A stretch of DNA of 64,000 nucleotides from Adiantum capillus-veneris (GCA_014529385.2 CM043956.1:86107721-86171720), one strand, 5' to 3'; shown: positions 1 through 13,525, counted from the stretch's first letter. A program made the numbers and translations. The notes: generated from the sequence alone by a model not told the origin.

Positions 1-442
1 TTAGCTTTTGACTGGGGAATCTTCTTCTTGAAACTTTGAAGTAAGGTCCTTCTGGCTTCATCTACTTTCGGGGACTGGATTTTTGGTCATCCAATGATTT
101 GGCTAAGATAGTTCAACCAGCCATCTCATCTTGGTTATGAACTGCTATCCCTTTCTTATCAAAGAGTGAGTGGACATGGCCCTGACTCTTCTTGATTTTC
201 AAAGCAACTAGAAGTGTTTCTATTCTCTATTAATAAATATACACAAAATAACATAAAAAATCAAAAGATAATTGGCTTTAGACAAGCTACAAGGGGTAGC
301 ACAAAAACAACTCACCCTTTGATTTTTTTGTGTACATAGCTAAAAGAATGAGATCTCATTCTAATGCTTATATACATGAGCTTTAATCTGAATTGATATT
401 CTCAAAAGTACCAAGAGTATAATAGTGATGGACAACACCGAG

Positions 443-501
<59 letters not shown>

Positions 502-592
502 AGATGAAAGGATTTGACATCATAGAACCAATCCCAAGAGACCAACTAATAGATCTATGTGTTGATAAGTCTTATCCTCAACACCTATTGGG

Positions 593-629
<37 letters not shown>

Positions 630-1160
630 ATAAGAAGAAGAAGATTTAACAAATCCTAAAGGGCATCAAAGATGTGTTACTCAAGGGGAAAACCTAGTAA
701 GAGATTAACCACACTTGGGAACAGAAAGCTTATCTCTTTTTGAATCATACTCTCGTGTGCACACACAAATGCATGAGAACAAAAGTTTTAACTTGATAGG
801 AACAAACCTACGAGTGCTCAAAGGTGTAATCCAATGAATCTTGCACTTATCACTTGTTGAAAGAGAGAGAGAGAGAGAGAGAGTAAGAAAGGTTTCCATT
901 GTTGTGTGCATCATGTATGTCTCTACTATTGTTGAGCATGGAAGTTGCAGACTTTGAATTTAACATCAACTTGGGAATAGAAAGCTTATCCCAATTTGAA
1001 TCATACTCTCACATGCACGCACACACACACACAAAATGCATCAAAGGAGAAGTTTCAACTCGATACGAACAAACCTAAGAGAGCTCAAAGGTCTAATTTG
1101 ATGAGTCTTGAACTTATCACCTATTGAGAGAGAGAGAGAGTATATAGGAAATGTACCCAT
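1..1160. repeat. Flanking DNA with GA microsatellites and a degenerate tandem repeat
   Basis: No gene is visible. The stretch holds (GA)n tracts at about 443-497, 596-627, 862-881 and 1126-1140. There are two imperfect copies of a roughly 180-bp unit at about 714-895 and 969-1140. Both copies run: start of the type 'ttgggaa(c/t)agaaagctta', an ACAC-rich middle, a 'ctcaaaggt' block, then a GA tract. The offset between copies is about 256 bp. A shorter relic of the same end ('ataagtcttatcctcaacac') precedes the GA tract near 565. This is the left flank of element E. Confidence 0.6.
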
Positions 1161-1511
1161 TGACACCGGGTTAGCCGCACCTCCCTCTAACCCGGCCTAA
1201 GAGTTTAAAGTTCTCAGTTTTCAAAACCGAGAACCACATTAATCACCATTTGAGGAGTCGGAGGTAAAGAAAACCACAAAAAAATAGCACTTTTTCCTTA
1301 TTATCACTGCCACCAAACCTCCAAGGGCGCATAAAAGAACCACCTTCTTTCTAGGGTGGGCTGTCGTTTTGTTTTTTAAGTCTCTCTCTCTTTCATTATT
1401 CTCCACAACCATCCCTCTCTCTCTTACCTCGCTCCCACACACACACACTCCCCTCCCTCTCTTCTCTCTTGTTTTTCCCCACCAGCGGACCACCGCGTCC
1501 TAAGGTCAATA

Positions 1512-1572
<61 letters not shown>

Positions 1573-1649
1573 CCTCTTTCTCTCTCTTCCCCTCACTATT
1601 CTGTGTGTGTGTGTGTGTGTGTGTGGATACCACAAGCTTGAAGGCTAGC

Positions 1650-1699
<50 letters not shown>

Positions 1700-2031
1700 G
1701 ACCCCTACCATTACCCCACCCCGTTGGCACACAAAACCCCCCCTCTCTCGCTTGTTGTCGGCCAAGCCAGGAGCCCAAAACAAAACTCTCTCTCTTGTGC
1801 CCTCTGTCAACAAGCCCGAAGGCAGCTAGACACAATTTGAAGCCACTCTCCCTCTCTCTTACTCCCCCCACCCCTCCCCTCCCGAGCTCACCATAACCCT
1901 CTCTCTCTCTGACATTCTCATCATCCAGAAGGCATGCATAACAGCGACCCGCCCCCCCCCCCCCCCTCTCTCTCTCTTTATCTTTCTCTCTCCCTCTCCC
2001 AGTTCAGGCCCCCGAAGGCAGCTCGCTCCCA

Positions 2032-2065
<34 letters not shown>

Positions 2066-3983
2066 GCTCTCGCTCGTAGGCCTGTGCAGACGCAGGCACC
2101 GCCACCCTCTGTCCTTGGCGCTCTCGTTTAGGCCCGCAGGTGCAGGTAAAACAGTTCTCTCTCTCTCTCTCTCTCTCTCATAACACACACCCACACCCAC
2201 ACACACACCCACACACACACACGCACTCACACCCCCTCCCTCTCCCTACACCGCGTTCCCTCCCTCTCTCACTCTCGTTCTCTCTCTGTGTCACCATCGC
2301 CAGTTCACGATAAGAAAAAATATATAGTTTATAAATAAATAAATAAATATATATATATATATAAGTAATTACTTTCTTTCCCCCCTCTCTCTTGTTCCCA
2401 CGCACACTCATTCACACCCACACACACCCGCTAGACACGGCACACACAAAAGCCATACACACACACACATTTGACACACATACATACACACACATTTGGC
2501 ACGCATTTACGCAATAGAATATACACACCCATACAAATAGTACACACACTCACAACTCTTTTCATATAAACACTCTCGCACACACAATTACATACATCCA
2601 CAAGCACACACGCATGCACATATATATACACATACACGCACATGCTTATACGCACACACCGAAAAATAAAGAAAAACGAATAATCAACATTGACGCCAAA
2701 GAGAACAAAGATGGCCAGCTCACGCGCTGCCAACACCAAAATAAGGAGTGGCATTGAAGGCACGCTCTGGTCGGCACCGAGAGGGAGTAACACATAGCAT
2801 CTAGGCTTCCTGCAGCAGCAGCTACCAATTCTGGCAGCCTTAAACCTCACACAGACCACCCGAACCATCAACAAAACCGTTGTAAATTCCCTGAACTCCA
2901 CTCCTCCCTAACCTAGCCAGTGGCTAATGGATTGTAAAAATGACTCTCCCCATCCCACTCTTTCCTCTCTCTCTATCTCTCTTACTAGAGAGGCATCTAG
3001 ACCTTCTACAATGACCAATGGATATTAGCAAGGACCATTGGGTAAGGACCACCTATCAAGCCTATATAAAGAGGCCTCTGCTAAGAAAAAAGTGGGAGAT
3101 ACAAGTGAAGGAGGAACACACTAGCTCCATGCACTCTACATTTTAAGTGCCACTAAGCAGATAATGCACCCCAAGCTACAGAGCTCATGGCATCATGTTG
3201 AGTTGCAAGCTTGGGCATTTTAGCATTGGCATCATCACAATTTTTCCCATTATCCACCACACAATGGTTGAATTACTAGTCAGGACCACTCCATGCACAT
3301 AAAGCAGTCACCACTTCCTCACAAGGAAACATGAGCATGCTAGGATTGAGTGCATCCACACCATGCTACCTTGGGCCGCTCTCGATGTTGGTGATTGACG
3401 TCGTCGATGGATGCATCGTCTTGATGTTTTCCTCACCTAACCTTCCCACTAACTCCAACTTCCCCATGCACCATATGGCACTCACATTCCATCATGCATC
3501 CCTAGTGCCAAGAGTCAGGTTTGTAACCATCAAGACCACCATTTGCCAATAAAAGGGTGCAATGTTGTCTTGTTCTTTCGGGTCCATTCTCTGTTCTCCT
3601 TAGTTATGTTTCCCACATTCTCATGATGTTCCGTCTCTTGTATATCACCCTATTTGTGCTCCATCACATGCGGCCTCTCCAATCAGTCAGTATGCTCCAT
3701 TCCGACCTTGTCACATACCTCCCTCGTACACACACTCGTGATTGTTGACTAGGAATTTTCTACATGCGGATGTTTTCTGTATCACCATTTCATGTTGGTT
3801 ACCTAGAGGTCATTTCACTTTTTCTACTCTAGGTTATGCATTTCTGCGTCCTAGCCGCACTTATGCTAGGTGGTGCCCCTCTCTACCTATAGGATTACTC
3901 CTACCTTGAGATAATACTTGGGGATGTTTAGGCTATGTGTGGTGTAGAGGCCACCCCATATGGCATGTCATTTCCGGCCATCA
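1161..3983 (+). repeat. 5' LTR of element E
   Basis: It begins TGACACCGGGTTAG and ends in GGCCATCA, just before the PBS. It is matched along its length by 10118-11286 plus 26848-28525. It contains long (CT)n tracts (about 1515-1567, 1655-1697, 2035-2065, 2155-2179), a (GT)n tract, an AT-rich stretch near 2335-2362 and a (CA)n-rich section to about 2650. A TATA box lies at 3063. The ORFs across it are low-complexity artefacts. Confidence 0.85.
3063..3070 (+). promoter_or_regulatory. TATA box of E 5' LTR
   Basis: TATATAAA lies in the context 'agcctatataaagaggcc'. The same context is kept at 27588-27595 in the 3' LTR, so it is the likely core promoter. Transcription would start about 30 bases downstream, leaving about 900 bases of R-U5. 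Confidence 0.6.
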
Positions 3984-3989
3984 TTTTCT

Positions 3990-4006
3990 TGGCACCCCCA
4001 CCGAGG
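3990..4006 (+). other. Primer binding site of E
   Basis: TTGGCACCCCCACCGAGG lies 6 bases after the LTR end. It is closely similar to the sites of F (13737) and G (61540), TGGTGCCCCCAC. TGG at the start pairs with the CCA end of a tRNA. The tRNA species was not identified. Confidence 0.6.
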
Positions 4007-4851
4007 ATCCTTTCATGAAACCCTCCAATTTACAAGACTGAAACCCCTAAACTTTTGTGGATGGATGAATGGTTAGCAGGGTTTGCTAACTGGACGACAA
4101 AAGAAGAAAAGCTCCAAGCACAACTAGACGAACTCCACATGTCCATCGAAGATCGAGTGCCAGGAGTAACGGTAATCGATTTATAGTGCGAGAGTCAACC
4201 AACACGCCAAAATCAATGTATATACATAGGCCGGGTGCCAAGAAGAAGAAGGAGAAAGTCGAAACCATGTCCACAATCTACAACTAACCTGCAACAACAA
4301 GATGGAGGGAGCTCTGCACAATAGAGAATCAACACTATTCTACTTCGAGAATTGGGTAACTCAATTTTCCGAGGTAATTATCACAGTGAGTTTCCAAGTC
4401 GCACCTGATGCTGCAGCACAGATAACGGAAGCACATGCTCATGATCTCACTAGAGAGACCAGGTATCTACTGAGCTTGTTTCAGGAAAGAACACCATTGT
4501 CTCCCACAAGCTTGGAGAGTGACTAAGCACCTCTAAGCTTCACATGAATCAATACAACTTACCTCAAGGCATATCACACATTTCGATCCGAGTACGCTCA
4601 ATCAAGGTAATACTAGACTTGAAGGCTCACTACCAGCACGTCATCGACACCAGGGAGTGATTCTTTGAGGTTCTGGCATCAGATCAGCCATTTGTCTTAC
4701 CTTTGGTACAAGGCAATGTACCATTTGAGATTTTAATCTATGTTGTGGTATAAAAAGGGTATACACGCATCCTTGTGTAAAGAAAAAGAAAAAGAAAACT
4801 TTTGATTGCAAGCTAAGCAGTGTGTCTTTCTATCTCTCTCTCTTACTAATC
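4007..4851 (+). other. Leader of E, between PBS and gag
   Basis: About 850 bases with short broken frames only. One open frame (4302-4526, 74 codons, starting MEGALHN) is not recognisably similar to the leader ORFs of F, G or B, and I do not recognise it. A second frame from about 4054 (MDEWLAGFANW...) is lysine/glutamate-rich and stops near 4179. A CT tract sits just before gag. Nothing here can be assigned a function. Confidence 0.4.
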
Positions 4852-5990
4852 ATGGAAAGTGTAGCATTTCCAACATTTAAAGAAAAGATTTGGTAACAGA
4901 TTTCCTAGATGACTTCGAAGTAGCATGTGTAGTAAGCAACAAAGATACAAATGAATCCTGGCTTAGAATCTTTAAGCATCTCATGAAGCTTGAAGCTAGG
5001 TCATGGTACAACGCACTTCCACAAGCAACTAAGGATGACTGGGAGCCCTTAAAAACTGCTTTTAAGAGTTTCTTTGGGGGATGTACCACTTCAGAGAAGC
5101 TGTGGGACAAGTTGAGAGACTTGAAGCAGGAGGGTCGTTTAGAATATACCACCTATGAGTCCAAATTTGTGGATTTGTGGGAACGGTGGGTTGAATCACT
5201 GGCAAGAGGGGAAGATCGGCCCGATTTCCTAAAAAAGGATTGGTTCACGCATGGCTTATGGCCGCTTCTCAAGTAGAAGGTGAAGGGTAGATTCCCGACT
5301 CCAAACGAGTTAGCCGTCGAGATTGCTTGCCATAAGGACAAGAAGCTGCGGATGAAAGCCAACGAAACTGAGTCAACTGAAGCAGGAACATTGCGTCGAC
5401 CAAGAACCACCATTCCTCCACCACCACCGGCTCTTGGGGTAAGAAATGACCAACAAGATATGTTGGCCCATATTACTGACCAACTGTAGAATTTGTGTGT
5501 CCACTTGATACAGCAAGGAAGGAATCAAGAAAGAGATCAAGACCCGGGAAGAGCACGATGACAAAACAGGGAGTATCACTACTACAACCGCGGAGAAGAT
5601 AGTCATGGTATGTACTACTGTCCTAAAACGCGACAAAACTATAATAGAGGAGGTAGGAGGAACCAATTTTCACCCCCCTAGAGAGAGAACACCCCCACCC
5701 CAACCACTAGACCCACCTACACAAATTCTACGTCCACCCCAGGCACCACCACAAGCACCCATTCCACCTCTTCCACCAACACCACCACCTGATTGCCTGT
5801 AAACATCATAAGGCTAGAAGAGAAAGGAAGGCCGTAGTAGTCGATCCACCCAGAGTAAACGAGAGGAATAAGGGTAAGGAGAAGGTAACCTTTGTAGAAC
5901 CAGTTGAAGCCATGACTGTAAAAAGAGCTAGGAGAGAGAAAACTACAAAATCTGATGAAGAGAGAAGCATGAAAGGAGAGACTAGCAAGA
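4852..5990 (+). pseudogene. gag: E gag (capsid) pseudogene
   Basis: The likely start is ATG 4852 (MESVAFPTF). The frame breaks almost at once and resumes at about 4890 with DFLDDFEVACVV, the typical start of a retrotransposon gag capsid domain. It then includes WYNALPQATKDDWE, LWDKLRDLKQ and a conserved FLKKDWFTHGLWPLLK, followed by a stop at 5274. The reading goes on from 5280 (FPTPNELAVEIACHKDKK). The corresponding F protein (18963) and G protein (62178) align block by block. The CCHC knuckle is only partly readable (near 5600-5620, MYYCPKTRQN). A proline-rich linker lies at about 5680-5800. Gag forms the virus-like particle. The gene is interrupted by stops and shifts and cannot make full-length protein. 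Confidence 0.8.
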
Positions 5991-6530
5991 GGCCATCAAG
6001 GCCACAACGGAAATTAGGCATCACTGAATTCCAGTTAAGGGAAAGTTCTAGGCCCTATGATCTAACATTGGATGTGGCAGAGCAAGGACCAAAGATTACA
6101 TGGCCACAGCTGCTACATCTCACACCAAAGGTAAGGCGGCAATGGTCCAAAATGGTAAGTACAAGGCACTCCAAAGCAAAGGTAGCCAGAGCAATTTCGG
6201 GTTGCAACATGGATGACATCCTTCCAATTGTGGACGCCAACATAAAAGGTAACAGGGTTGGAACGCCTACATTGATGGAGGCGCACAAATTTGTGTGATG
6301 AGTGAAACTATGATGCTTCGGCTAGGGCTCAAGGTTGACAGTCCTTCTCCATGAAAGGCAAAGATAGCAAAACAACGCAAAAGTAAAATGTGCAGGTGTG
6401 ATAAGTTCTGTGAAGATAAAAGCTTTTAACATTGAGGTAGAAGTAGATGTTTTTGTAATGCCTACTAAGGGGGCACTGTCCTTCTAAGGGGGAACTGTCC
6501 TTCTACACATGCCTAGTAAGAATCTACTAC
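5905..6530 (+). pseudogene. pol: E protease region pseudogene
   Basis: A basic stretch (6000-6130) carries a WPQLLHLTPKVRRQW block that also precedes the protease in F and G. The aspartic protease active site follows at about 6272, reading DGGAQICVM. It is out of frame with the upstream ORF that ends at 6298. A stop and a frame change follow the RLGLKV block. Family knowledge: Tat-type proteases use D-[GS]-G-A in place of the more usual DSGA. The downstream flap region, to about 6530, is only faintly readable. Confidence 0.65.
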
Positions 6531-6533
6531 GAC

Positions 6534-7441
6534 ATGAAGATTGGCAAGCAGAAGCAAATGGACCTAGAGACATCAGCAGATGAAACCACTAGTGAGTCTT
6601 CCACTTCTGAGGAGGAGACCACATCCATCGACAAAAGTGACAATTCCATCGATGTGATGGGTATCATCATGAAGGATCCACAAAGGGTAAGCACAATTGG
6701 TGATCCGTCACCAAAAGGGCAACGCAATGAAGAGGAAACTAAATCACCTGACCCAGGAGAAAGTAGGTTCAAGGGTATGTTGTCTACGGAATTAGCAATT
6801 GAGGAGAAAGATAATTTTTTGCAAATGTTGATGGTATTTTCTGACCTTTTTATTGACAACTATGAAAGAATCATAGGTATTACAGTAGTGGAACACCATA
6901 TTAAGTTGAAGGAAGGGGTAAAACTAGTTGTACAAAAGCTACGACGGCTGGGAGTCATGCAAGAAAAGGCACTCCTGACTGAGGTAAGGAAGCTACTAGA
7001 AGCAGGGTTCATCTATCTTGTAGAAAACTTAGAGTGGGTGTCACCCATAGTAGTGACACCTAAAAATAATGGTAAGTGGAGGGTCTGCGTTGACTGCAAA
7101 CCACTAAATGTAGCTACAAAGAGAGACCATTTTCCTCTCCCTTTCTTGGATGAAATTTTGAATGAAGTGGCGCGTTTTGAATGCTCCACCGTGTGTGATG
7201 GTTATTCCGGGTATTTTCAAATACGCATAGCCTTAGAAGATCAGCTAAATCCACTTTCATTACACCATGGGGTTGTTTTGCATACAGGGTTATGCCATTT
7301 GGTCTCACAAATGCACCTACCCCATTCCAAAGATATGTCACATATGTCTTTCAACCGTTCTTTGGAACATCCATAAGAGTGTTCATTGATGATTTTTGTA
7401 TATATAGCCCTCGCATTTCACACTTAGAAAAGGTAACTTAG
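6534..7441 (+). pseudogene. pol: E reverse transcriptase pseudogene
   Basis: Frame 6534-7376 begins with an acidic linker (ESSTSEEETTSID) and then the RT domain. The entry motif VSPIVVTPKNNGKWRVCVD is at 7037-7095, KRDHFPLPF at 7121 and CDGYSGYFQIRIALED at 7195-7242. A frameshift near 7245 throws the ORF out of register. The polymerase motif VFIDDFCIYS is readable in another frame at 7381-7410, so the catalytic Asp pair is present but unreachable. RT copies element RNA into cDNA. The order matches F (20383-21543). Confidence 0.8.
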
Positions 7442-7444
7442 GGT

Positions 7445-8126
7445 TTGGCAAGGTTGCAAAGCCTAGGTGGGCAATTAAATGTGGACAAATGCCACATTGG
7501 GGAAAGTAGAGTCATTCTGTTAGGCCATGAAATTTTAGAGAAAGGTATCAACGCCGATCCAAGTAAGGTGTCCGCACTCATAGCCCTACCTTCACCAACA
7601 ACCACACGTCAACTGTTCTCTTTTTTACAAAAGGTGAGGTACTTGAGTAGATTCATGCATCTACTATCACAACTTGTTCTACCACTGCAACAACTCACTC
7701 AAAGATCAACTTTCACCTGGGATAAGGAGAGCGAGCATCAATACAACAAGGTAAAGGAGGCCTTAGACACCCTACCAACTATCTCACCACCTAAGTGGGA
7801 TGAAAAATTCTATGTCATCTCAAGCGTGGGTGATGACTCCTTGGGTGCTCTGCTATTCCAAAAGGATACAACAACATCGTTCATGAGGCCAATTTACTTC
7901 TCCAATCGAATGATGACAGCAGCAGAGAAAGGGTTTGACCCATGTGGAACACCTAGTCATAGCTCTTAGATTTGCAACTACAAAGTTTAGGTCATATTTG
8001 CTGCCTAAGAAATTTGTGATTCTAACCATGGATGAGATGTTTCCTTATGTTGTACAACACATGGATGTTTCTGCTAGGATTACTAAATGGATAGTTCGTC
8101 TGCAAGAATTTGACTACATGGTATAG
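7445..8126 (+). pseudogene. pol: E RT thumb and native RNase H region
   Basis: The frame from 7445 gives the RT thumb (GGQLNVDKCHIG, VILLGHEI, SPTTTRQLFSFLQKVRYLSRF) and then the connection to the native RNase H (RPIYFSNRMM at about 7890). A shift at about 7960 moves the reading to the frame of 7935-8126, which continues FRSYLLPKKFVIL, SARITKWIVRLQEFDYMV and a stop. The usual TDAS active-site segment of the native RNase H is replaced by VGDDSLGA. This suggests that this domain is degenerate, as known for Tat-type elements where a second RNase H exists. Confidence 0.75.
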
Positions 8127-8936
8127 GTGGAAAGCATGAGAAGGGCAAGCTTGGGGGGACTTATGACCTACCAAAACTTTGAGAAGAAGGTAAATAAATT
8201 TAAAGGGGAAGGACTTCAACCACTTCCAGAGCCACCAGTAGTAGAAAGAGCACACTCTCTCTACTTTGATGGAGCCTACAAGCAAGCATCCGACAAAGCA
8301 GCTGTAGGCATAGTGGTCTTTGATGACAAGGGTATCAAGGTATTTTCGCTTGGCCATTTGTTAGAATCACATTCTAAAAATGAAGCCGAGTATGCAGCAC
8401 CAACAAAGGGTTTACAATGGTGCGTCTCACAAGGGGTAAAGCGCCTTAACATATTTGGGGATGCTCTACTTTTGGTAAGGCAAGTAAATGGAGTATGGAC
8501 ATGCAAGAATCCTAGCTTGAGGAATCACTTAAGCTGTGTAGAAACCTTGTTGGGAAAGTTTGAAGAAGTTCAATTACACCACATCCCAAGGGCTCAAAAC
8601 CATGAAGCTGATGCCCTAGAAAGAGAAATACTGCAGGAAGTGGTGTTTGGGGCTATAAAGATAAAGCTCCCTCTATTTCAATGTAGTGACGCCTTACCTC
8701 ACATCATACATTTTATGGAAAGAGGGGAATGTCCACTGGATCTAATGAAAAGACAGAATCAATGGCTTACCTGGAAGGCCACAAGGTATCGGCTTATCAA
8801 TGATGGTTTGTATTGTAAGGGTAAGGACCAAATATTCCCTCTCTCTAATGAAATTACGGAGGTAATCTCTAGTTGTCATGATTGTGTTTGTGGTGGTCAC
8901 TTTTCCCTAGATATAACAAGTATGAAAATCTTGTAG
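8127..8936 (+). pseudogene. pol: E second (archaeal-type) RNase H and integrase zinc finger
   Basis: A 269-codon frame. The second RNase H has the catalytic set visible: D in YFDGAYKQ (about 8268), E in KNEAEYAA (about 8385), D in FGDALLLV (about 8460) and D in NHEADALE (about 8605). This aRNH between native RNase H and integrase is the hallmark of plant Tat elements. It removes the RNA strand during cDNA synthesis. The integrase N-terminal zinc finger begins at the end (HDCVCGGHFS) and is cut by a stop at 8934-8936. Its CKTCMLCQ half continues after 8980. Confidence 0.8.
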
Positions 8937-9693
8937 GCTGGTTTTGTATGGCCTAGCCTCAACCATGATGTACACCACTGGTGTAAGACATGTATGTTGT
9001 GTCAAAAGGCCGGCACCTGGTCACTCATGCTTGAACCACACACCTATCCTTTCATATGGACCATTTGAAAAATAGGGTATAGATGCCATAGGACCATTGC
9101 CTAGGGTCAACTCAGAGAAATTCTACATCATCATGGGAGTCGATTATATCACTATATGGGTGGAAGCTACAGCCACTACTAGAATCACAGCGGTAGAGGT
9201 AGCTAAGTTTGTCTATGATCACATATGCTGCAGGTTTGGCACACCATTAGAAATCATCTCTGATAGAGGGCCAGGTTTTAGAGCAGACTTGGTAGGAGAG
9301 TTAATGCACAAATTTGGCATTACAAGGAGGAACTCCTCACCATATTACCCTCAATGTAATGGCCTAGTTGAGAAAGTGAATGGAATGGTTTGTAAAATTA
9401 TCACCAAGCAGGTTAACAATCATCTTGGAGATTGGGATAAGTATCTACTCCCAGCTTTGTGGGTCTACAGAACCTCATTTGGTACATCTTTGGGGTTCAC
9501 ACAATATCATTTGGTATTTGGCAAGGAGGTTATCTTGCCTATTGAGGTGCAACTACAAAGTTTCAGAGTGATGGCAAGCCAGCTTCAACGGCCCAACATG
9601 CATTTGAGAGATCACATCCTTGACTTGGAAAGACTACAGCTAGACAGAGAAGAAGCAATCAATTATTATGCGGCAAAGGCAGAGCACAAATGA
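8937..9693 (+). pseudogene. pol: E integrase core pseudogene
   Basis: The zinc-finger remainder (VHHWCKTCMLCQ, about 8970-9010) is followed by a broken linker. A 198-codon frame from 9097 then carries the RNase H-fold integrase core: MGVDYITIWVEA (first Asp, about 9140), GTPLEIISDRGPGFR (second Asp, about 9265) and NGLVEKVN (Glu, about 9370). The D,D-35-E triad is therefore present in this part. The C-terminal YHLVFGKEVILPIE block follows. Integrase inserts the cDNA in the host chromosome. The frame stops at 9691-9693, before the C-terminal domain. Confidence 0.8.
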
Positions 9694-10080
9694 CTTAGCT
9701 ACAACAATCGCTTCGACACACACAAAGATAAGAAGCTCCTACTCCGATGGGACGGCCCTTTCATCATAAGGAAAAAGTATGCCAATGGGAGTTACCAGCT
9801 TATGGAAGCTAATGGAAAACTTCATAAAACCAAAGTAAATGGTTGGCGGCTCAAACATTATTTTCTTCCATTTGATCAGGCTCCACCTATCAAATTTGAT
9901 CAAGATAATGGGAGTTACCAGCTTATGGAAGCTAATGGAAAACTTCATAAAACCAAAGTAAATGGTTGGCGGCTCAAACTTTATTTTCTTCCATTTGATC
10001 AGGCTCCACCTATCAACATTCCTAATGAGGATACACCATCAACCTCCACCTTCGACGACAATGATCAAACAGATGAGTAA
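9694..10080 (+). pseudogene. pol: E integrase C-terminal tail with in-frame 123-bp duplication
   Basis: After the stop the reading resumes with KDKKLLLRWDGPFIIRKKY, the integrase C-terminal fold, and then GSYQLMEANGKLHKTKVNG. The block from about 9787 is repeated from about 9910 (period 123 bp, 41 codons, in phase), so GSYQLMEANGKL and the LPFDQAPPI end both occur twice. The second copy leads to a short acidic tail (STFDDNDQTDE) and the stop at 10080. The F equivalent (23846-24079) has one copy. Confidence 0.75.
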
Positions 10081-10101
10081 GAGGCATGAAGGCCCCTAAC
10101 C

Positions 10102-10117
10102 TTAGGGGAAGGGCTAA
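10102..10117 (+). other. Polypurine tract of E
   Basis: AGGGGAAGGGCTAA ends directly before the 3' LTR. The identical core AGGGGAAGGGCTAA precedes the 3' LTR of F (24201-24214). It would prime plus-strand DNA synthesis. Confidence 0.7.
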
Positions 10118-11286
<1,169 letters not shown>

Positions 11287-13525
11287 TGATAGCCGTTTTT
11301 TGTCTATCCAAATTGCCATAGTAAGCTACCTCACCCTACCAAAATCACCCAAACACTGTGGCTATCCCTACCATTTCACTGTACATAGGCGTGTGTGAGT
11401 TAGGGGACTTTCCTCATATTTTCTTAAAAACCCTCAATTAGCTAGTCACCGGGCTAGTTGAGCAAAAAAAGTAAAAAAAATAATTTTAAAAAAGGTATAT
11501 TATGGCCTCTTTGTGTGTAAATATTTCATTGTATATAGGGTCTAAATATAAGGATTTTTCATAATTATTTTGGTATTTATTTAAATATATCTATGTAGGT
11601 GTGTGTTATTTATGCTATGTACATTGACTCACCATTACCACAAGTTTTCTGACCATTTTGCAAACTCTTTATTCCATAAAGAAATAATTTCATGCAAGCT
11701 TCTCTTATTTTTGGTGTAACTCCATCCCAACAAAAATCTAAAAAGACTAGTTTTATTTATGTGTATATTTTTTCACTATTATGATTTTTTCCTTCCTATA
11801 TCTATTCTCTATTACTCTCATAAATTAGAACACCAAAAATATTCATCTTTTTATGGTAGACTTATAATGAGAGACATTTATTTTGACCCCTTTATATTTT
11901 TTCCACCTATATTATTTATATTTGACATGTACATATTTTTTTAGACTCCTCAATATTTGATTTTCTTAGTTGTACTATTCATTTATATCATGATCTCAAC
12001 AATATCTTCAATCATAGGCCTACCAAATAAGGTCAAGGGTATGTGGCATGCATGTATGCATTATGGAGGGCTCACTCTTGGAGGCATTCAAAAGAATCAT
12101 CCAAAGAAGGACCCCACAAGGACCTTGTGCATTGGGAAAAGACAGTCGGTTTTGCTGAATTTTTAAAGGTCACTTGCTCTCCAAATTTGAAAAGGTGATA
12201 CAAACAAAAGTTGTAGCTCGTGGGTTGAACTTTTGCCTCAAATTTGTTCATATTTGTTTGAGTTACGGACTGTGAGCTATGATTTTATTGGTGGACCCCA
12301 GTTTGCCCATGCCATGCAGCCACACTCCCTCTTCCACTTTATCATTTTCCTCTTTCACACACACTTCTCCACTCATCATCTCCACCTATCTCACCACTCC
12401 TCTCTGCACCCTACTCACCTTCTTCTCAACCTTGAAGAATAAGAGAAACCATGGTGAACTCATGTCTTCTATACACACTTCCATTCAAAAATTGAGCACC
12501 TAGTCTCATTTTTCCTCCTCCATATTACCCATGTCTATCAAGAAAACCACAAAATTCAGCCTCTTCTCTTGAAAGATAGCATCATGGTGATTGATTACTC
12601 ATATTCAATTACCTTGGCTCCCACGGAACGTCAAGAGTGGAGAAAAAACGTACCATCAAAGCTAGTGGACCGTCAACAAGTGTCAAAATTGACTCTACTC
12701 AAGACACTTGGAGCATCAACATTGTAAAAAATCCATATTTTCTTACCTATTAAGAGTTTTTTCTTCCTTATTTGTATCCTATATGGATACTCCCATTGTA
12801 AATATCCAATTCCATTTGTAAATCAATAAAAATACTAACTCTACTAATTTACTAACACTAACCTACTATGAAAAGTCCTATCACCTCCAGTTCTCTCCTC
12901 TCTCTTTTCTTCATCTATCCCCACCAACTTCTTGATAATTCCAAGCAAAAGAAATTAGATAAGTGCTGAAAATCTAACCCAACCATGGTTAGAGGAGTAA
13001 CCCTAGCCCTCAAAATTGCTATAAAAGGAGGGTGTAGCTAGCACAAAAGGGGGAGCCATAAGCAAGAGCACTATGCTATAGCTTGAGAAGCCAAGCTCAA
13101 CCTCTTGAGAAGGAGCTCTTTAGTGAAAGCTCATTGGCTTATGCATATGTATGTGTTGTATTAGGGGTGACTTGCAAGGGAGCTCTATGCCATTGTAAGA
13201 GAGAGTGATCATTCAATTGAGAGTAGGAAATCTATCATTTCACCTACTAGTGTAAGCCCAACATTTGTTGAATCAAGGAGGGTGGATTTGGACTAAGCAT
13301 GGATACTTTGGCGCTCTTCCAACATGAATTCATGGACAACAATGATGTGTAAGTGTCTTGGTGTTTTATTTAAGTTCTTGATAGCTCGTCTCTGGGTGCT
13401 GTCATCAATGTAGCCATAAATCCCACATACTATAAGTCACCAAGCACTCCGTCCCCCTTCTCTCTTTCTTACAAATATGATTGTGTTCGCTTGATCACTG
13501 TCGATATATTTCAAAGCAGCCTGAG

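Noticed and set aside
1396-2131. Long frames rich in RERERE or LSLSLS on both strands
   Set aside because: They are translations of (CT)n/(GA)n and (CA)n tracts inside the E LTR; composition is explained by the repeat. The same holds at 10480-11398, 26557-26781, 29078-29363 and 37844-38354.
2431-2901. 156-codon minus-strand frame in the E 5' LTR
   Set aside because: Cys/Val-rich product of CA-rich LTR DNA; the matching region of the 3' LTR (27040-27321) has a different frame structure.
4302-4526. LORF homologue in the leader of E
   Set aside because: 74 codons and the right position, but none of the RLNEI, NPFILP or DVxIF blocks can be found.
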